DNA from: Hwanghaeella sp965227365
GTDB lineage: Bacteria > Pseudomonadota > Alphaproteobacteria > UBA8366 > Aestuariispiraceae
Direction of reading: 5' to 3'
Length of the DNA stretch: 64,000 bases
Assembly: GCF_965227365.1 (NCBI RefSeq)
Contig: NZ_OZ245754.1
Location: forward strand, 2,418,001 to 2,482,000
The translations under genes and the position numbers were made by a program. Below are positions 34,773 to 43,358 of the stretch, in pieces. Numbering within the stretch: position 1 is the stretch's first letter; the number at the start of each line of letters is the position of its first letter. The notes under the pieces are model-generated. The model was not told the DNA's origin, ran no database searches, and was given only the letters and a program-made list of their open reading frames with translations.

Positions 34773-37736
34773 ATGGTAGTGTTGAAAACGATGGCGAAAA
34801 ACATCCTGAAACTCAGCGATGGCGGAAGAGAGTTCGAAGCCGAGGGAAAGAGGGTGTTCTTCTCGCCCTATCGTCTGTTCAACCTGATCGACCGTAACTC
34901 TGACGACTTCGCCCGGATCTGCGCCCATTTGGCCGACCATCTGGCCTCACAGGAGAATCTGGTCGTCTATACCCGAACGAAGTTCTTTCGCGGCCTGCAG
35001 CAGGGCTCGCGCGAACTCGCGTCACTGGATGCTACCTTCGTTACCGACAAAGATCTTGCGGCTCTGGCCAAGGCCACTTCAGGCAAAGGTTTGACCATCT
35101 TCATCGCGGAGATCGATGCACGTGACGCCTTCAGCATGCAATTCGGTATCACGAAAGCATTCGACACCCCGCCACCCTTCATGGACTTTACCTGCCTCGC
35201 CAAAATCTGCCCGCAGCATGTCCCCGATTTCAGTTGGGGCAATTCGTCATTAAGCATCTATCCGATTGACGTGCCGGAGATCACCGTCGAGTCCGGGCTG
35301 GACCTGCTGTTGCTTGATTGCCCCGCGAGAAATCTCTCGCTGATGCCCAACGGCCTAGCCTATGTGCACAACGCCTTGAAGAAGACGTCGATAGATTTCC
35401 AAACGCTCGATCTGGATATCATCACCTACCACAATTACCACATTCACAGAATTCACAATCTCTGCGATACGGTAACCCTCCCCTCCGGCCTCGAAATGCC
35501 TGAGGATCCGTGGCAGGCGATGCACTATGACATCTGGAGCATGTCCGAGGTCATCGACTATTTCGGGCCATTGATCACCGAGGTCGCGGACAAGATCGTC
35601 GCCGCACAGCCAAAGATTCTGGCGATGTCGATTCAGGCCTGTAATGAGAAGTTTTCCAGACGACTGATCAACATTGTCCGGGCGCGGGCCCCGGAAACGA
35701 TCATCCTGTTGGGCGGTTACAGCTGCTACAATCCGGATATCGGGCTGAAGGCGTTCCCCGAGGCCGACTACATGTGTGTCGGCGAGGCGGATCTCTCTAT
35801 CGGCCCATTGGTGGAGACATTGTTGACAGAAGGACGCGCGGCCAACATGCCGGGCGTCGTATCCAGGCACGACGATCCCAAACTGCCATTCATCCCTGCC
35901 CCGATGCAGCACAATCTCGATGAACTCGACTTTCCCAAATACGAGTGGATCGGCACCGACATCTATGTCAATTTCAACGGCTACCGGCTTACGCCAGTCA
36001 TTGCGAGCAGAGGCTGCCGATGGGCGCGCTGCACCTTCTGCGCGGAACGCTTTTACTGGCGCATTCGATCACCAAAGAACTTTGTCGATGAACTGGAGTG
36101 GCTGGCGTCTAAGGGATGCCACCTGTTCATGTTCAACGAGAGCGACCTGAACGGCCACCCCGAGATGCTGCTCGAAATCTGCGACGAAATAATTCGCCGC
36201 GACTTGAAGGTCCTGCTGACCGGTCAGCTTCGTATTCACAAGAAATGCACCAGAGCCTATTTCGACAAGCTCAAAGCGGCCGGATTTTCGGCTCTGCGGT
36301 TTGGGATCGACGCTTTCTCCGCGAACGCATTGCGGCTTCAGAAGAAGGGTTACACGAAAGAGACGATCTCCAACGTCCTACGGGACTGTCATGAAGCCGG
36401 AATTGCATCTGAAATCAATTGGGTGATCGGCGTCCCGGGTGAGACCGAGGAAGACATCGACGAGGGGATCGACTTTATTCTTCAAAACAAGCAATACATC
36501 GGCCGGCTTGCGAACATCAATCCATTGATCCTCTCCAACGGCAGCGTCTATTGGCTGGAACCGGAAGAGCACAACATCAAATTCAGGGCCCCCAAGGAAG
36601 ACCTGTACAAGCATTACTTCCGCGCGATACCGGCGCATCTCTGGTATTCCGAGGAACCTTACATTGACGGCGCTGTCCGCAAGAGGTGGTTCGAAAAGAT
36701 TATTCTGCGGTTGCATGAAAACAACTTCACCATCGGCGACTGGGCACAGCGCGTGATTGACGACGTCGTGAAAAACAAGGATGGCAATCGAGTCGCAGTG
36801 AAAGACCTGCCTACGGAACAGGACAACGACGTTTTCCCCTCTCCCACCGTCATTGAGAACTATAAGGGGTTCAATATCGTTGAGCTTCCAGGCAAATTTT
36901 TTGCCGTGCCCGACAACGTAGAAGACCTGGAGTTCCTGGTATACGGAGACCTAAAGCCGGGGATGATTGCCGACCTGTCACAGCAGGCCGTCAAAGACAC
37001 AATTGATGAAAGCCTGACCTGGGCGGACTCACGCAGCACCTTTCGGAAAACCGTCCACGAAGACGGCAAAGGAAAACCTGAACTAAGGGCGTCATGCATT
37101 CCTGACGATGCCGTCGTCTTCGAATACGACGGCTATATCTACGCAGTGTCCTTGGCGGATACCGATGCGCTGACCGATGTTGAAACTTTGCGATCCTGCG
37201 GCGTCGTTGAATACAAGGTGGCAAAATGGCTTGGCCGCCTTGTTGCTCGAACGGATAATCACAAAATTATCGCATCTGAGAATGCGTTCTACGCCGTTCC
37301 ATTGTCGGTCCACCGTATGGAGGCGCATATGGTCGACGACCTTGAGAAGTATGGAATCCAAGCCTTCACGCATTTTAACGACGCAATTCAGTTTGCGAGG
37401 GAATCGGCGAAGCAATCGCCTGGCCCAACCATCCCCAAGGCGGCGTTCCCCGCCGAACAGATTGCAAAGAACGCGCAAGAGGCATTCGGACCCGCCTTCG
37501 GGAATTTCTTCGAAAGCCCGAAATTGCTCGAGGAAATCGACAGTTATCGGGTCATCGGATATGAAGGTTTTGTCTACGCACTTCCGAAACAATATGGCGA
37601 CGTTGATCTGGCCCAGGTCGACGTCATGACTTGGCCTGGTGTATTGCGGGACGTCTCCCACGACGCCGTGACCGAGCAGATACTCGAAAAGCGTCAGACC
37701 GAAATGGTGTACGGGCAGGCTCAGGTCCGGCATTGA
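34773..37736 (+). CDS. Large B12-binding-type radical SAM protein with C-terminal repeats
   Basis: 987 residues. After about 180 residues of unknown type comes a B12-binding-like domain (LLLDCPARNLSL, then LLGGYSCYNPDIGLK and YMCVGEADLSIGPLV). The radical SAM core follows, with its cluster motif at Cys415, Cys420 and Cys423 (RGCRWARCTFC). That spacing is CX4CX2C rather than CX3CX2C. RFGIDAFSANALRLQKKGY and WVIGVPGETEEDID follow as expected for the core. From about residue 695 the protein carries four copies of a short beta-rich unit (FYAVP-like). Base composition is lower in GC than the flanking genes. Predicted to modify a glycan, lipid or peptide in this cluster; substrate unknown. Confidence 0.8.
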   Translation: MVVLKTMAKNILKLSDGGREFEAEGKRVFFSPYRLFNLIDRNSDDFARICAHLADHLASQENLVVYTRTKFFRGLQQGSRELASLDATFVTDKDLAALAKATSGKGLTIFIAEIDARDAFSMQFGITKAFDTPPPFMDFTCLAKICPQHVPDFSWGNSSLSIYPIDVPEITVESGLDLLLLDCPARNLSLMPNGLAYVHNALKKTSIDFQTLDLDIITYHNYHIHRIHNLCDTVTLPSGLEMPEDPWQAMHYDIWSMSEVIDYFGPLITEVADKIVAAQPKILAMSIQACNEKFSRRLINIVRARAPETIILLGGYSCYNPDIGLKAFPEADYMCVGEADLSIGPLVETLLTEGRAANMPGVVSRHDDPKLPFIPAPMQHNLDELDFPKYEWIGTDIYVNFNGYRLTPVIASRGCRWARCTFCAERFYWRIRSPKNFVDELEWLASKGCHLFMFNESDLNGHPEMLLEICDEIIRRDLKVLLTGQLRIHKKCTRAYFDKLKAAGFSALRFGIDAFSANALRLQKKGYTKETISNVLRDCHEAGIASEINWVIGVPGETEEDIDEGIDFILQNKQYIGRLANINPLILSNGSVYWLEPEEHNIKFRAPKEDLYKHYFRAIPAHLWYSEEPYIDGAVRKRWFEKIILRLHENNFTIGDWAQRVIDDVVKNKDGNRVAVKDLPTEQDNDVFPSPTVIENYKGFNIVELPGKFFAVPDNVEDLEFLVYGDLKPGMIADLSQQAVKDTIDESLTWADSRSTFRKTVHEDGKGKPELRASCIPDDAVVFEYDGYIYAVSLADTDALTDVETLRSCGVVEYKVAKWLGRLVARTDNHKIIASENAFYAVPLSVHRMEAHMVDDLEKYGIQAFTHFNDAIQFARESAKQSPGPTIPKAAFPAEQIAKNAQEAFGPAFGNFFESPKLLEEIDSYRVIGYEGFVYALPKQYGDVDLAQVDVMTWPGVLRDVSHDAVTEQILEKRQTEMVYGQAQVRH
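36861..37715 (+). repeat. Four protein-level repeats in the radical SAM C-terminus
   Basis: Units begin near residues 697 (YKGFNIVELPGKFFAVP), 785 (YDGYIYAVS), 830 (HKIIASENAFYAVPLS) and 925 (YRVIGYEGFVYALPKQYG). Each has an aromatic-Gly turn, a strand ending F/Y-Y/F-A-V/L, and a following D/VDL segment. They are divergent at DNA level, so the duplication is old. Similar motifs may serve as glycan- or partner-binding modules; that is inference. Confidence 0.55.
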
Positions 37737-37774
37737 GAACGTCTCTCCCCGATGAAGTCCTCGCCTTAGGGAAC

Positions 37775-38593
37775 ATGCAGAGGCACCGTTTCGGCCTGTC
37801 CCTACGGAAATGGCAGCGTCTGTCCGGATTGTCGGCGATCGTCACCGGTGCCGGAACGGGTTACGGGCAGGTTATTGCCGTAGCCCTTGCCGGTGCGGGT
37901 GTACAAGTGACACTGATCGGCAGACGCCGTCACAAACTGGAAGACACCGCCCAGAAATGTAACGAACTCGCCGGTGCAGCTATCGAACCTCGGGTTTGCG
38001 CGGTCGACTTGTGCGATACCAACGCTGTGTTACCCGTGTTGGATCGGCTGGAAAGGGACGCGGAAAAACCGGCTCTGCTCGTGAACAGCGCCGCGTTGCC
38101 TTGCCGGCGGGAAGACCCGTCCGTGTTGCCCCTTTTTTCCTTCGGTATTGAAGAATGGGATAGGCTGATACGGACCAACGTGACCGCACCATGGTTTCTG
38201 AGCAAGGAATTCATTAAGCGGTTTCACCGCCGAAGCCCGATCCGTATTGTGAACTTGACGTCTGGAGCCGGCTGGGCGTCCAAGGGCTCTGTCGGCCCTT
38301 ACAACGTCAGTAAATCCGCCTTGAACAATTTGACAATGTCTATGGCCGAAGAGGCGCGGCTGCAGTTCCCGGACGCCGACATCCAGATCAATGCCCTGAA
38401 TCCGTGGGAAGCCCGGACGGAGATGAACAGAAGTAGCCCCCACCCGCCGGAAAAAGTACTCCCGATGACGCTGCTTCTTCTCGCGCAAGCGGCAGGTGGA
38501 CCGTCCGGCTATTTCTTCTGCCGCGATGGCGAGCATCACAGATTCAACGACGCCAAAGCCTTTGAGAAGGACCTTGCCTTTGAATCGGAATAG
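37775..38593 (+). CDS. Short-chain dehydrogenase/reductase family protein
   Basis: About 272 residues of classical SDR type: AIVTGAGTGYGQVIAVALA is the TGxxxGxG cofactor loop, LVNSAALPC corresponds to the NNAG strand, VNLTSGAGWASKGSVGPYNV gives the catalytic Ser, and YNVSKSALNNLTMSMAEEA gives Tyr and Lys. The canonical NNAG is NSAA here. ATG 37775 is chosen, but a TTG at 37733 overlapping the radical SAM stop (TTGA) would allow coupled translation and fourteen extra residues. It probably reduces a keto group in the same pathway as the radical SAM protein. Confidence 0.82.
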   Translation: MQRHRFGLSLRKWQRLSGLSAIVTGAGTGYGQVIAVALAGAGVQVTLIGRRRHKLEDTAQKCNELAGAAIEPRVCAVDLCDTNAVLPVLDRLERDAEKPALLVNSAALPCRREDPSVLPLFSFGIEEWDRLIRTNVTAPWFLSKEFIKRFHRRSPIRIVNLTSGAGWASKGSVGPYNVSKSALNNLTMSMAEEARLQFPDADIQINALNPWEARTEMNRSSPHPPEKVLPMTLLLLAQAAGGPSGYFFCRDGEHHRFNDAKAFEKDLAFESE

Positions 38594-38641
38594 ACTATTC
38601 CACGCAAGGCATGAGCTTCGGAACAGAAGAACTATTCGATC

Positions 38642-39079
38642 ATGGTCAATAGCCGCACGACAAGGATCCCAGTCTTCATCACGCATGCTTGGCGGTTCCA
38701 CGATGATTGGAACCGTCTGGTCCGCATGATGGAGCAGGTTCCCAACAGCCCTTGGGTCAATTACAGCGTGCCTTGGTACGATCCCGCAATCCGTGTTCAT
38801 TCGGAAGCCGGCAAGGAGAAGCTGGCGTCGATGCTTCTCGCGCAGATCCTACCGGCGAAATTCGTGATTTTCCTGTGCGGGCCCTATTCCGCGAAAAGTG
38901 CTCACGTATGGTTCGACATGGCGCTCGACATTGCCGAGGAGCGGAAGAAGGAAGTACTGCTTCTGCCTGGCTTCATGAACCAGGACTATCTCGCGCCGGA
39001 ACGGATAGCGGACGCCCGTCGCATTTCCTGGGATATCGAGAAAACGCACGCGGAAATTACGGAAAAACATGCGCTTTAG
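38642..39079 (+). CDS. Small TIR-like (ThsB/DUF1863-type) protein
   Basis: 145 residues. PVFITHAWRFHDDWNRLVRM near residue 10 and WVNYSVPWYDP near residue 38 match the TIR-like fold of the ThsB family, as do AKFVIFLCGPYSAKSAHVWF and a strand EVLLLPGFM. In active TIR NADases of this layout a Glu follows four residues after the conserved Trp. Here Trp90 is followed by Ala94 (WFDMALDIA), so catalysis is doubtful by my hand alignment. No ThsA (SIR2/SLOG) partner is adjacent. It sits within the glycan cluster and could be a defence remnant, a sensor, or a nucleotide-sugar-binding relative. Moderate confidence in fold, low in function. Confidence 0.65.
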   Translation: MVNSRTTRIPVFITHAWRFHDDWNRLVRMMEQVPNSPWVNYSVPWYDPAIRVHSEAGKEKLASMLLAQILPAKFVIFLCGPYSAKSAHVWFDMALDIAEERKKEVLLLPGFMNQDYLAPERIADARRISWDIEKTHAEITEKHAL

Positions 39080-39296
39080 TCGACGCGGCTCCCCAATTGA
39101 GGGACAAAGCATTGATCGATGCTTGGCGCTGATTTTCGCTCATGTTAAAATTAAGAATTAATACGAATATGTAGTAGTATTCTCGATTTGTCCAAATGCG
39201 TCTCAAGGGCATCAACCGCTCATGACCATTGGCTATACTTGCAAGTCGTCTGCAATGACAAGAACCGGCGGACGATAACTGAACCAAGGTACTTAG

Positions 39297-40382
39297 ATGC
39301 CAAGCACTAACCCGTACAAACAATTGCCGGAAAAAGCTTTCTGGCGGCCCGCTGTATCGGAAAAGGGTTTGTTCGATATACAGTCTATTTGGACGCCGAA
39401 GTTCGCTATTTCTTACACTGACTCCATCGCCACATTCGGATCGTGCTTCGCCCAACACATCGGGAGAGAACTTCGCCAACGGCAGTTTAATTGGCTCGAT
39501 GCTGAGCCGGAACCGCCATTTCTCAAGTCGGAATCAAAAAGCCAATTCGGATACGGCGTCTTTTCTGCACGAACAGGCAATATCTATACGGCTGCCGGCC
39601 TTCGGCAATGGTTGTACTGGGCGTTTGAGCGTATGCAGCAACCAACCGAGTCTTGGACTGATGACGGCCGGATTATCGACCCGTTTAGACCAACCATCGA
39701 GCCTGACGGATTTGCTTCACTCTCGGAAATGAAGTTGTCGCGTCAGGCAACACTTTCAGCATTGCGCCGAGTGGTAGCTGAAACATCGGTTTTTGTTTTT
39801 ACGCTCGGCTTGACCGAATGTTGGACAAACGCAGCGAGTGGCGCCGTATATACGACATGTCCGGGCGTCGCGGGCGGAACGTTTGACCGTTCTAGTCACC
39901 TATTCAAAAACATGAAGTATCCTGACGTTCATGCTGCAATGACCGACTGCTTCTCACTCATGAAAGAGGTTAACCCTGACATCCGAGTTTTACTTACGGT
40001 ATCTCCGGTACCTCTAACGGCAACGGCAGCAGAAAATCAGCATGTGCTAAACGCGACGTCTTATTCAAAATCAACATTGCGGGCAGTGGCAGGCGACCTC
40101 GCCGACGAATTCGATTTCTGCGACTACTTCCCTTCGTACGAACTGATCACTTCCTTCCCGTTCCGTGCAGCATGGTTCAACCCGAACCTTAGGACCGTCT
40201 CCCGACATGGCGTCGATCACGTCATGCGGACATTCTTCTCCGGACTGAACCTGTGCGGGAAACAAGGGCAGGAATCAAACACGGAAAAAGGCGATGTTCG
40301 AATAGCAGACACGACGGTGCCGCTGGATGAACAAGATCAAATTTGCGAGGACGCATTGCTTGATGCCCAGACAAATTTCTGA
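39297..40382 (+). CDS. GSCFA domain protein
   Basis: 361 residues of the GSCFA family, named for the N-terminal motif seen here as ATFGSCFAQHIGREL. The next blocks, FGYGVFSARTGNIYTA and FVFTLGLTECWTN, and the PVPLTAT segment, are standard for the family, which is related to SGNH/GDSL hydrolases and thought to act as an acyl esterase or transferase on glycans. No signal peptide is seen, so it acts in the cytosol or needs a partner. A 217-base AT-rich region with a TATACT element at 39234-39239 precedes it, so it may have its own promoter. Its 3' end overlaps the next gene by 20 bases. Noticeably lower GC than the flanks. Confidence 0.85.
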   Translation: MPSTNPYKQLPEKAFWRPAVSEKGLFDIQSIWTPKFAISYTDSIATFGSCFAQHIGRELRQRQFNWLDAEPEPPFLKSESKSQFGYGVFSARTGNIYTAAGLRQWLYWAFERMQQPTESWTDDGRIIDPFRPTIEPDGFASLSEMKLSRQATLSALRRVVAETSVFVFTLGLTECWTNAASGAVYTTCPGVAGGTFDRSSHLFKNMKYPDVHAAMTDCFSLMKEVNPDIRVLLTVSPVPLTATAAENQHVLNATSYSKSTLRAVAGDLADEFDFCDYFPSYELITSFPFRAAWFNPNLRTVSRHGVDHVMRTFFSGLNLCGKQGQESNTEKGDVRIADTTVPLDEQDQICEDALLDAQTNF

Positions 40383-41052
40383 GTTCTTCTTGTTTGGCGA
40401 CTCGCACGCAACGGCGATTGCTGAAGCGGCTAAGGCTAGCAACCTTCCATTCAAAGGCGGCATGTTGATGTCCGGCCGCTATATGGAAAGCCAGTTCTAC
40501 ACTTTGTCCGACGGCCGCCTCATTTTTCCAGAAGAACAATTTGGGAGTTTTTTAAACTCCGGTCATTCGGACGTTCTGGCTTACGATGGCCCGATCCTGT
40601 CAACGATCGGCAGCAACTCCTGGAGATTTGCAAAACACTTCGTGGAGTGGGAGCAATCCGCCCGAACGAGCGCCTTCGCGAGCGAAGCACTGTTCAATCG
40701 CTGCGTACTTGATCACTGGACTGGATCATTGAGCATGTACAGCGACTTCGAGAAATACGGACACAGTGTCTACATCATACTGTCCCCAATACGTTATTCA
40801 CCAAAATCGCGCTTTCACGCTGTGTCTCGGAAATATCACGCTCTCGTTGAGGAACAAATGAGAGCATTGGGTCACAAGGTTCTCAATATCGACAACGAAC
40901 TCTATGACAAGAACGGCGCTATACACTCATGCTTCGAAAATCAAAACAACAACGACCAAGCACATGGGAACGTGCGGTGGGGTAATATGGTTCTTGGCGC
41001 TTTCCTTAAAGCGTTAAATGATGATTCAGGAGCTGTGCGTGAAATCGCTTGA
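40363..41052 (+). CDS. SGNH/GDSL hydrolase-like protein
   Basis: 229 residues. The N-terminal FFLFGDSHATAIAEAA holds the nucleophile-elbow GDS motif, and DQAHGNVRWGNMVL near the C-terminus could supply the catalytic His. The frame is open upstream to 40327, but ATG 40363 has a GAGGACG box and overlaps the GSCFA gene by 20 bases, so both proteins are made together. A paired esterase or acyltransferase function on a cluster glycan is likely. Low GC like its partner. Confidence 0.75.
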   Translation: MPRQISEFFLFGDSHATAIAEAAKASNLPFKGGMLMSGRYMESQFYTLSDGRLIFPEEQFGSFLNSGHSDVLAYDGPILSTIGSNSWRFAKHFVEWEQSARTSAFASEALFNRCVLDHWTGSLSMYSDFEKYGHSVYIILSPIRYSPKSRFHAVSRKYHALVEEQMRALGHKVLNIDNELYDKNGAIHSCFENQNNNDQAHGNVRWGNMVLGAFLKALNDDSGAVREIA

Positions 41053-41121
41053 GCGGCTTGGAAAAAATCTCCACCGCCCCCCTGCCGCCGACAACACAGC
41101 ACAGACTAGATTCAGCATTTT

Positions 41122-42171
41122 TCAGAACGGCCCTTTGAAGACCGGGTCCTGCTGCATTCTTTCGGCCAGGGCTGTGAATGGCGGCGCAAGCGCACCGGGC
41201 GCGACGAGGCGCATGGCCGTCTCGCAGACCGTCACCGCGTCCGGATAAAATTCCTTTTCCAGCGACGGCGTGGTGGGGCACGGCGTCGGCGCGAAGCCTA
41301 TCCGCGCCACCTTGACGCCGGGCACCCGTTCCGCGACCGCCGCGACGATTTCCGCCGAGGCCCCGCACGCGGTCCAGGCCGTATCCGCGACGATCAGGCG
41401 GCCGGTCTTTTCCGCCGAGCGTACGATCAGATCGACATCCAAGGGCGCCAGCCAGATCGGGTCGATCACCTCGGCCGATATGCCTGCCTGTTGCAACAGG
41501 GCACCTGCCTTCAGGGCATCATGCAGCATGTTGGAAATGCCGACGATGGTGACATCCTTCCCTTCCCGACATATCCGGCCCTTGCCCAGGACCGACGGCG
41601 CGGCCTCGACATCCACCGGGCCCTGGCGATTGTAGAGCAACCGATGTTCGACGAAGATTACCGGATTGTTCTCGGCAACGGCGGTCAGCATGCAGGCCAT
41701 GGCATCATGCGGCGTCGCCGGCGCGACGACGCGCAGGCCGGGGACATGCATGAACAGGCTGTGCAGGCCTTGGCTGTGCTGCGCGCCCTGCCCCCAGGAT
41801 TTGCCGATGATCCCGCGCGCCACCATCGGCACCGCCACCTGGCCGCCGAACATGTAATGCGCCTTGGCCGCGATGTTCACCAACTGGTTCATACAGAGCA
41901 GCAGGAAATCCATCCGGATATGGGTGTGGATCGGACGCATCCCCGCCATGGCCGCGCCGATGGCGACACCGGTCATGGCATCTTCCGACAGCGGCGTGCC
42001 GAAACAGCGTTGCGCGCCGAATTCCTCCGCAAGCCCCAAAGTCGTTCCCTGGATGCCTAGATGATCGTCCACATCCAGGCCGAACAGGAAGACGTCATCG
42101 TCCTGCCGCATCGCCCGCGCGATGCCGAGGCGAACGGCTTCCTTATAGGCAATCGTTTTTTCTTCAGGCAT
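41122..42171 (-). CDS. Thiamine-dependent dehydrogenase E1 component, beta subunit
   Basis: 349 residues with the pyrimidine-binding and transketolase C-terminal domains of 2-oxoacid dehydrogenase E1 beta: KEAVRLGIARAMRQDDDVFL at the N-terminus, FGTPLSEDAMTGVAIGAAMA, MVARGIIGKSWGQGAQHSQG and GLRVVAPATPHDAMACML. The activating Glu of E1 beta is in the SEDAMTG region. The start overlaps the alpha-subunit stop by eight bases, so the pair is coupled. No E2 acyltransferase or E3 lipoamide dehydrogenase gene accompanies it, which is unusual for a pyruvate or branched-chain complex. Confidence 0.88.
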   Translation of the reverse strand: MPEEKTIAYKEAVRLGIARAMRQDDDVFLFGLDVDDHLGIQGTTLGLAEEFGAQRCFGTPLSEDAMTGVAIGAAMAGMRPIHTHIRMDFLLLCMNQLVNIAAKAHYMFGGQVAVPMVARGIIGKSWGQGAQHSQGLHSLFMHVPGLRVVAPATPHDAMACMLTAVAENNPVIFVEHRLLYNRQGPVDVEAAPSVLGKGRICREGKDVTIVGISNMLHDALKAGALLQQAGISAEVIDPIWLAPLDVDLIVRSAEKTGRLIVADTAWTACGASAEIVAAVAERVPGVKVARIGFAPTPCPTTPSLEKEFYPDAVTVCETAMRLVAPGALAPPFTALAERMQQDPVFKGPF

Positions 42172-43126
42172 AGGCGCCAACTTTCAATTCACCCGGCGCC
42201 GGGAAAGGACTGGCTTCGGCGAAAGCAACCGCGTCGGCGACAATTTTCTCTACCTCGGCATCTATCTCAGCCCGTATTTCTGCGGGCAAAGCGCCGCCAA
42301 GGCGCTCCACTTCGTCCCGCGCCCGCCAATCCGCGGCGACGGCATCGTCCCGGTAGCCCTGATCATGATCGTCGGTTGGGCCAACATGCTGAAGCCAGCG
42401 ATAGGTCGGGCATTCCACGAAGTAAGGCCCTTCTGCTTGGCCCGATCTGATCGCGCCGATCCGCTCATCCGCCCAGGTGCGCAGCACCAGTGTATCCATG
42501 TCCTCGAACCGGTGCGCCGGCACGCCATAGCCTTCGACACGCCGGCACAGGTCCGGCTGGGCCCAACGATTAGCGAGCGGTGAATGAATCGCCAACCCGT
42601 TATTCTCGCAGACGAACAGGATCGGCAGTCGATGCAGGGCCGCGAAATTCAGGCTTTCCGGGAAAACGCCCTCTTCCGTTGCGCCATCCCCCAGGAAACA
42701 GACGACGACACGGTCCTCGCGGCGCATCTTGATCGCCATCGCATAACCGACCGCGACCGGGATAGATGTTCCGACCACGGCGGAGGCACCAAGGATGCCG
42801 TTTTCCATGTCGACCAGATGCATCGAGCCCGCGATGCCATGGGCAACCCCGTCGCGCTTGCCATAGAGTTCCGCCATCATGCCCTTTGGCGAGCCGCCCT
42901 TGGCGAGGAAGGCCGCATGGCCGCGATAGGTCATCGAGACCACGTCCTGCCGCCGCAAGGGATCGCAGAAGGCGACGGAAATCGCCTCCTGCCCGATCGA
43001 GAGATGCACCGGGCTCTTGATCTTGTCGCTGGGATAGATTTCGGCCACCACCTCCTCCATCCGGCGGATCAGCCGAATCTTCCGATAAAGGCGGGCCGCA
43101 AGGCCGTGGTCGTGTTCTTGCATCAT
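42164..43126 (-). CDS. Thiamine-dependent dehydrogenase E1 component, alpha subunit
   Basis: About 320 residues. The thiamine diphosphate motif is complete: GDGATEEGVFPESLNFAALH ending in VCENN (GDG-x(~27)-NN). SPVHLSIGQEAISVAF and MTYRGHAAFLAKGGSPKGMM are typical of E1 alpha, as are YGKRDGVAHGIAGSMHLVD and PYFVECPTYRWLQHVGPTDD. The frame is open upstream to 43240; ATG 43126 or 43123 is more sensible. Located between glycan-modification genes and hddA, it may act in carbohydrate synthesis (a two-carbon transfer or decarboxylation) rather than central metabolism. Confidence 0.88.
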   Translation of the reverse strand: MMQEHDHGLAARLYRKIRLIRRMEEVVAEIYPSDKIKSPVHLSIGQEAISVAFCDPLRRQDVVSMTYRGHAAFLAKGGSPKGMMAELYGKRDGVAHGIAGSMHLVDMENGILGASAVVGTSIPVAVGYAMAIKMRREDRVVVCFLGDGATEEGVFPESLNFAALHRLPILFVCENNGLAIHSPLANRWAQPDLCRRVEGYGVPAHRFEDMDTLVLRTWADERIGAIRSGQAEGPYFVECPTYRWLQHVGPTDDHDQGYRDDAVAADWRARDEVERLGGALPAEIRAEIDAEVEKIVADAVAFAEASPFPAPGELKVGAYA

Positions 43127-43358
43127 GGGTTTTCGTCTACAGGGATTCAGTCGATGGTGACCAGCGGATAGGCCGTGTGCCGCCATCAACACCCGCCCGG
43201 TCAGCAAATGCCACTCGGCCAGCAATCCTTTGCCATTCAACAGTGAGGCCGGATATAGTGAGATGCATTGTTAAGCGACGGGCAGAAGCCCGATCCGATG
43301 GACCAGCCGGGCAACCGGTCGGAAGATCGAAACTACATCTCAGAAGAGATCGCCGCGT

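Noticed and set aside
38642..41052. A complete Thoeris or other anti-phage defence system
   Set aside because: Only a single TIR-like gene is present, with a doubtful active site; the neighbours are SDR and GSCFA/SGNH proteins, not SIR2/SLOG effectors.
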